This document shows, piece by piece, positions 59,424 through 64,000 of a stretch of 64,000 nucleotides of DNA (positions are counted from its first letter, which is position 1; each line of letters opens with the position of its first letter). The notes below the pieces were generated by a model. The model did not search any database. It had not been told where the DNA came from and was given only the letters and a program-made list of their open reading frames with translations. Where the stretch lies: NCBI RefSeq assembly GCF_000746845.1, contig NZ_KN050846.1, positions 2,620,963-2,684,962 on the forward strand, given 5' to 3'. Made by a program: the position numbers and the translations under genes. The stretch comes from Altibacter lentus (lineage in GTDB: Bacteria; Bacteroidota; Bacteroidia; Flavobacteriales; Flavobacteriaceae).

Positions 59424-62234
59424 TTACGCAACCAATTCCGTATTCAATTCCTTAATAATGCTCTCCATTTCCTCCCCAAAGAGTTGCCACATTTTACCCC
59501 GACCCCCATGGGCATCAAAAGGGGTATAGTCCAAATCTTCCACTTCTATATGGAAACTACTCACAATATGATCCTTTAGCATCCTTAACCAATCCAACTG
59601 CTCCTGTGTAAAACGGTTGTGCTGTCCGGTATGCTGTTTAAAAATCCATTTGTTAAAGTTGTCGTCTATCTTTTTATCAAAAGCGGTTACGGTGTTGTCA
59701 ATCCCACAGGCTCGACGTATCAAGGAAACCAAAGCAGTGAGTTCGTTTTCCGGTTTTTGGCTTTTTACATCTTCCAAAGCAGCATAGGCATGCCATACAT
59801 AATCTGGTGCTAAAGTAGGTTTGTCCAATTTCAATTTTTCCAAAACGTCCTTTATCATTTTAAAGGTAATTTCCCTGCGGTTGTAGGGCTGGTTGTAGAA
59901 AATACTCAAAGCCTTTATTTCGTCTTTGTGAGTTTCCAAATATTCGGTAAAATCTTTTACCGTTTCCTTCGCTTTATCTACAGAGGTGGTGTCCCATTCG
60001 CTTTTGGTTACCGTATCAATATTGATATGGTCTATAATCTGTTCGTGTATTTTACGCACGTTGTCCAAATATTCGTTTAGTTCGCCATTAAAGGTAGTGC
60101 TTGCACTTTGGGAGAGTTTTGCCATGACTTCATTTCGGCTCCGCTCAATGACCTCCGGAGTTCTTTCTTCAATGGGAATATTTTCTACAATCTTATTGGT
60201 TTCTATTTCTATGGTATCAGGGTTAAAGGCATCCAGTAACTCCCTCGTCATTTGCTTTAGGTTCTTGCCACCGCTATACTCTAATACTTTTTCTTTTTCG
60301 TTTTCGGAAATCTGTTTTTCCAAACGTATCAAGCGGTTTGCAAGGGAAAGGAATAGATCTTCTTCTGCCACTCCCATCGTAACAGCACCCAATAAATCTT
60401 TTAGTGGCACACCTCTTTTACGTTCCAAAGGACGGCTATCTGTCTTTTTAGATTTTATGGCACCTACAGCATCCACAATTACAAAGTGCGTTTTGGAGTC
60501 TGCCGTGCGAGACACTAATTTTAAATCGTTGTTATTGATAGTCCTTGTACCCCGCCCTTTCATCTGTTCAAAATAGTTGATGCTTTTAACATCGCGCATA
60601 AAGAGCAATACTTCCAGCGGTTTTACATCGGTGCCCGTAGCTATCATATCTACCGTTACTGCAATGCGCGGGTAATAGGAATTACGGAAACGGTTGAGTA
60701 CAGATTTGGGGTCTTCTTCAATTTTATAGGTTACTTTTTTACAGAAATCGTTGCCTTCATTAAATTCTTCCCTAATTATTTTGATGATGTCGTCTGCGTG
60801 ACTATCGGTTTTTGCAAAGACTAATGTTTTAGGTACTTCGTATTCTCCGTTTTCGTCAAAACGGTTTGGGTAAATCTCTTTTCTAAGGGCATCTTTATAT
60901 GCCTTTATAATATTACGGATTTGGCTTGGGTTTACTACATCTTTATCGAGCTTGTTGGCAGTATAGGTATAATCTTCATCTAATTGCTCCCATCGTTTTC
61001 TACGAGTGAGTTTTTCACGTTTGTCCACATATTCCTTTGCCTTGAGCTCTCCCCCTTTTTTTGATATTTCGGTTTCGATGGTATAAACATCATAGGGTAC
61101 ATTTACGCCATCGGCAACCGATTCTTCATAGGTATATTCGCTAACCACGTTTTCATTAAAGAAACCAAATGTGCGCTTGTCTGGGGTTGCCGTTAAGCCA
61201 ATAAGAAAACCATCAAAATAGTCTAGTACTTGCTTCCAAAGGTTGTAAATGGAGCGGTGGCATTCGTCTATAATAATAAAGTCGAATTGTTCAATAGGCA
61301 CCCTTTCATTATATATTACCGGAAGGGGTTCTTTTTTATTTTCTTGTTCCTGCATCCACGAGGATTCGTTTGGGTTCTCCATTTCGGCACTTTCGTCCAA
61401 TTCCTCTCCTTTTAAGATGGAATACAAACGTTGAATGGTAGAAATGCAGACTTGGCTATCAGAAGCTATGTAACTGGAATTAAGTCGTTGTACGTTGTAG
61501 AGCTCAATAAACTTGCGATTGTCATCGTTAGGTTGAAACTTCATAAACTCCTGTTCAGCTTGCTCACCAAGGTTCTTTGTATCCACCAGAAACAGTATGC
61601 GTTTGGCATCTGCAAATTTTAGAAGTCTATATACAAAAGTGGCTGCGGTAAAGGTTTTTCCCGCTCCGGTTGCCATTTGTATTAGTGCTTTAGGACGGTT
61701 GTTTTTAAAGGACGTCTCTAAATTATTGATAGCTTTTATTTGGGCCGGACGCAGTCCGTCGTCATTTAAAGGTGGAAATTCTTTTAGACGTGCCCGTAAA
61801 CTTTTGTCTTTTTTAATCCATGCCGCCATAGTCTCGGGCCTATGAAAGCTAAATACATTTCTACCTCTTGGCTTCGGATCTCTGTAATCGGTAAAGCGAG
61901 TAATCGTTCCTGTACTTTCATATACAAAAGGTAAGGGGTCATTATTGAGGTATTTTAATTTTGCTTTTGCGTAATCTCCAGATTGTTCTTCTACCACGGT
62001 AAGACGATGACCTTCATCTTCTCTTTTCGCCTCAATAATACCAACAGGATTTCTGTCTACAAACAATACATAATCGGCAGGACCTACATCGGTTTGGTAT
62101 TCCCTTATAGCAACACCTTTATTGGCGGCAAGATTAATCTTGTCTTTGGATTGTAGTACCCATCCTGCCTTGATAAGCATTGCATCTATCTTATCACGTG
62201 CTATCTGCTCGGGAGTTTGGTTTGGTTTGGTCAT
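59424..62234 (-). CDS. hsdR: Type I restriction endonuclease subunit (HsdR)
   Basis: A 936-residue translocase-nuclease. An N-terminal PD-ExK nuclease region VGPADYVLFVDRNPVGIIEAKRE (about 49-71), Walker A QMATGAGKTF (about 185), DECH box IIIDECHRS (about 340), helicase motif VTVDMIATGTDVKPLEVLLFMRDV (about 545), and a C-terminal helical domain. EcoEI-type length. First gene of the seven-gene minus-strand operon; ATG 62234 is chosen because upstream codons (GTG 62276) precede the family start. Confidence 0.93.
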   Translation of the reverse strand: MTKPNQTPEQIARDKIDAMLIKAGWVLQSKDKINLAANKGVAIREYQTDVGPADYVLFVDRNPVGIIEAKREDEGHRLTVVEEQSGDYAKAKLKYLNNDPLPFVYESTGTITRFTDYRDPKPRGRNVFSFHRPETMAAWIKKDKSLRARLKEFPPLNDDGLRPAQIKAINNLETSFKNNRPKALIQMATGAGKTFTAATFVYRLLKFADAKRILFLVDTKNLGEQAEQEFMKFQPNDDNRKFIELYNVQRLNSSYIASDSQVCISTIQRLYSILKGEELDESAEMENPNESSWMQEQENKKEPLPVIYNERVPIEQFDFIIIDECHRSIYNLWKQVLDYFDGFLIGLTATPDKRTFGFFNENVVSEYTYEESVADGVNVPYDVYTIETEISKKGGELKAKEYVDKREKLTRRKRWEQLDEDYTYTANKLDKDVVNPSQIRNIIKAYKDALRKEIYPNRFDENGEYEVPKTLVFAKTDSHADDIIKIIREEFNEGNDFCKKVTYKIEEDPKSVLNRFRNSYYPRIAVTVDMIATGTDVKPLEVLLFMRDVKSINYFEQMKGRGTRTINNNDLKLVSRTADSKTHFVIVDAVGAIKSKKTDSRPLERKRGVPLKDLLGAVTMGVAEEDLFLSLANRLIRLEKQISENEKEKVLEYSGGKNLKQMTRELLDAFNPDTIEIETNKIVENIPIEERTPEVIERSRNEVMAKLSQSASTTFNGELNEYLDNVRKIHEQIIDHINIDTVTKSEWDTTSVDKAKETVKDFTEYLETHKDEIKALSIFYNQPYNRREITFKMIKDVLEKLKLDKPTLAPDYVWHAYAALEDVKSQKPENELTALVSLIRRACGIDNTVTAFDKKIDDNFNKWIFKQHTGQHNRFTQEQLDWLRMLKDHIVSSFHIEVEDLDYTPFDAHGGRGKMWQLFGEEMESIIKELNTELVA

Positions 62235-62430
62235 TAATTTCCTTCTATTCAATTCAAATATAAAACATTCCCTCACCTGCGCAAAGGAGGGGCAATCGAA
62301 TACAACAAATTAATTAGGGAGAGGTTAAATATAAGGAAAAATGCAAAGGAACGAACGATCAAATTTCAATTACATTATATTAATTTTAGTTTTCTAGAAC
62401 CTTGTTTAAGTCATAACATGACGGCTCCGC
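62235..62430. promoter_or_regulatory. Gap upstream of the type I R-M operon
   Basis: No gene. On the minus strand TTATATTTAACC (62336-62325) resembles a TAnnTTTG box and may be the operon promoter; no clear operator is visible. Confidence 0.35.
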
Positions 62431-63069
62431 TTATGTCTTCATTTCCAGCTCCAGATAGTCGGGGAGGAGATACAGCTCCAACGGCTCCCGTTTGGGGTTC
62501 AGCTCCTCAAAATATACGATTCCGATACGGCGGTGCAGTTCCAGTTCGCCCAGCAGCTCCATAAAGATATGATATATGTTTTCCTGTACTTGCCGGTAGC
62601 CTAGTCCCTTGACACTCTCATCAAATCCCTTAAAACAAATGATCAGGTCCAGCTTTCCGGAGGTGTCGCCTTCTTGCGGTTTTAACGGTAGCCAGTACAC
62701 GTCACTGGCCTTTATAGGCATCCCCGGGAAGTTGTACTCGTCATCCATACGGCGCTCACAGGCGTCGAGATCCAGGGTAGGCTGTACAAAGGCTATTATA
62801 TTCCAACGAGGGAGTGCAGGGGCCTGCGCCACGAGGTTCTGTACGTATAATATGCCTTCGGGTTTGCCGTCGCAGGTGAAGGTGAGTGTGGCTTTTCCCA
62901 GTTGCACCGGACCTGCCAGCTGAACACTTACACAGGGGTCGAAACCGCGGAGGTACGTTAACAGCTGCTCGAAGTGATAGGTCTTTTCCTCCAGGGGCAT
63001 TCGGTGGAGCCGGTAATAGGTTTCCTCGTTTTCCACGAACCAGTTCCAGAATTGTTGGAGTTGTAACAT
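62431..63069 (-). CDS. Conserved hypothetical protein (unknown family)
   Basis: A 212-residue cytosolic protein starting MLQLQQFWNWFVENEETYYRLH and including VSVQLAGPVQLGKATLTFTCDGKPEGILYV and LYLLPDYLELEMKT at the end. No domain recognised; the N-terminal string resembles proteins of unknown function found alone in Bacteroidetes genomes. GC is higher than neighbours (similar to the TIGR02594-type gene). The frame is open to 63192 through repeat DNA, but ATG 63069 is the likely start. Confidence 0.7.
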   Translation of the reverse strand: MLQLQQFWNWFVENEETYYRLHRMPLEEKTYHFEQLLTYLRGFDPCVSVQLAGPVQLGKATLTFTCDGKPEGILYVQNLVAQAPALPRWNIIAFVQPTLDLDACERRMDDEYNFPGMPIKASDVYWLPLKPQEGDTSGKLDLIICFKGFDESVKGLGYRQVQENIYHIFMELLGELELHRRIGIVYFEELNPKREPLELYLLPDYLELEMKT

Positions 63070-63117
63070 TGGTGGGGTGTTTTGTGTTTTAAAGATAGTT
63101 GATTTCTTTTTTTTATT

Positions 63118-63365
63118 CTTTTTCCCATTACCGAGGAATATTGGTGTAAATGAAATTTTCTTTTTATTTAATTTCTTTTTTTGCTTGTGCATTCCACTTA
63201 CCGCCTACGGCGGATCGTCGGATGCAAGAAAAGAACGAAAAAAAGGAGGCCTTTTACGAGGAATTTCCCGGCCTTTGATGCCGGGAACCGCCCCCAAAAC
63301 TCCGCGTCAGCCACCGGTGGTGGCCTCCTGGATCTCGAAGTTTTGTGTGCATATTCTTGCGTAAA
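63118..63365. repeat. Dispersed repeat, copy 2 (cf. 30358-30645)
   Basis: Same order of blocks as copy 1: CCCATTAC, TTGGTGTAAAT, TTTTCTTTTTATTTA, an A-rich AAAGAACGAAAAAAAGGAGG (63230-63249), then AACTCCGCGTC and CTCCTGGATCTCG (63328-63340). This copy has an extra piece (about 63187-63227) with a CCGCC/GGCGG hairpin between the two A/T parts. Confidence 0.7.
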
Positions 63366-63624
63366 AGGGTTGTCCTTCGTATTGAAATAATCGTTTTAGA
63401 AGAAGGTTTTAGGTTAGTAACAAAATAAGCCTGATGTATTAATTCGCAAGAACCTATTGCCCTTCACTACTCACCGTTCAATACTCACTATCTATAACGT
63501 ATCGTAGGAAGCAAGCGTCGAATGGGATGGACGTTTCCCTTCTTTCAAATTTATTCGCTACTAACTACTAAATATTACCCCATTCACCATTCACCAATCA
63601 CCATTCACTAATCACTACTAACAT

Positions 63625-63691
63625 GTGTCACTTCGAGTGCTGCCCTGAAAGGGCATTGTATCGAGAAGTGGTGTGAGAACAGCTCACGCTT
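63625..63691. repeat. 67-bp dispersed hairpin repeat, copy 3
   Basis: Same unit as 29782-29848 and 32121-32187, with GCTGCCCT in place of GATGCCCT in the inner arm. Confidence 0.9.
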
Positions 63692-63880
63692 TACCACTCA
63701 CTGCTCACCTACCAATGTCATTCCGAATGCAATGAGGAATCTCTTTGTGATTGAAAGGATTCTTCGCTTCGCTTGAATGACATGCAGATTGTCATTGCGA
63801 ATGCAATGAGGAATCTTTTTTTTTTCTTTTTCCCATTACCGTGGATGTGTTGTCTTTAGTATTGATTCTTTTTTTTAGTT

Positions 63881-63958
63881 CAACTTTCTTTTATTCATGC
63901 GTTTATATTTTTTTTATAGGAATTCATGAATGCTTCGCATTTGCTGGTCCAAAAGAAA
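63881..63958. repeat. Interrupted copy of the CAACTTTCTTTTG hairpin repeat
   Basis: The left arm CAACTTTCTTTT (63881-63892) and the right part GCTGGTCCAAAAGAAA (63943-63958) are separated by about 50 extra bases (63893-63942). In copies at 29595 and 30476 the two parts are contiguous. The extra piece begins ATTCATG and contains CATGAAT. Confidence 0.6.
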
Positions 63959-64000
63959 TAGTGCCTTTCTCTCGCTATGCTCGTCGGAGGCCGACTTGAT

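Larger units (their letters stand above)
63070..64000. repeat. Repeat-rich non-coding end of the window
   Basis: No gene supported. It holds copy 2 of the ~250-bp repeat (63118-63365, cf. 30358-30645), a degenerate CACTAAT/TTCACCA stretch (63585-63620), the third 67-bp hairpin repeat (63625-63691), GTCATTCCGAATGCAATGAGG-type repeats (63717, 63790) and a broken copy of the CAACTTTCTTTTG hairpin (63881-63958). Confidence 0.7.

Noticed and set aside
62877-63192. N-terminal extension of the unknown gene to 63192
   Set aside because: The added 41 codons are Lys-rich translation of the dispersed repeat; ATG 63069 gives a normal start.

Overview
The window is low-GC DNA from a member of the Bacteroidetes, most probably a marine-type Flavobacteriia. 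The evidence is a Bacteroides-type tra operon (TraE/F/G/J/K/M/N), an RteC regulator, a BfmA-like mobilisation protein, a type IX secretion C-terminal sorting domain, DUF6090 proteins and TAnnTTTG-like promoter boxes.

Region 1 (1 to about 29,451) is an integrative conjugative element (ICE) whose left end lies outside the window. Its right end is fixed by a tyrosine integrase (27912-29246) next to a 45-bp copy of the 3' half of tRNA-Met(CAT) at 29407-29451. Transfer genes are ssb, relaxase and coupling protein on the left, an eight-gene tra operon in the middle (minus strand), and a replication/excision/regulation block on the right (IstB-like ATPase, initiator-like protein, excisionase-like HTH, RteC, integrase). 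Cargo is a defence cluster (type III R-M with its own XRE regulator, a PHP-ATPase operon, an AlbA_2/Schlafen-like ATPase) and an AbiE-type toxin-antitoxin pair. At the far left edge is the start of a group 2a-like uptake [NiFe]-hydrogenase small subunit, which may also be ICE cargo because no second attachment site is seen between it and the transfer genes.

Region 2 (29.45-33.05 kb) is repeat-rich DNA with a DUF2188 gene, an intact IS3-family element, a 7-bp tandem repeat and a GC-rich TIGR02594-like (SH3/CHAP) gene.

Region 3 (about 33.06-52.77 kb) is the most unusual part: about 20 mostly unrelated accessory genes, all on the minus strand, separated by related palindromic spacers. For six units the box just before the first gene is the reverse complement of the box just after the last gene (for example GTTACCTAAC/GTTAGGTAAC and TATCACCAAC/GTTGGTGATA). 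That is what integron gene cassettes show, because the two boxes form one attC site in the excised circle. No integron integrase is present. Seven spacers also carry a conserved block with a TATATTTG box pointing into the next cassette. Cassette genes include HNH nucleases, a HEPN-motif/zinc-finger protein, a secreted repeat protein, GNAT and VOC proteins, amidohydrolases, a PAS membrane protein and a five-gene operon with two SUMF1-domain proteins.

Region 4 (52.77-62.28 kb) is a minus-strand type I R-M operon: HsdR, a DUF433-like antitoxin, a PIN-like toxin, HsdS, a DUF3883-type nuclease, HsdM and a PLD-type nuclease. Region 5 (62.4-64 kb) has one unknown gene and the same dispersed repeats as region 2.

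Family names come from remembered family features and visible motifs; no database search was run.
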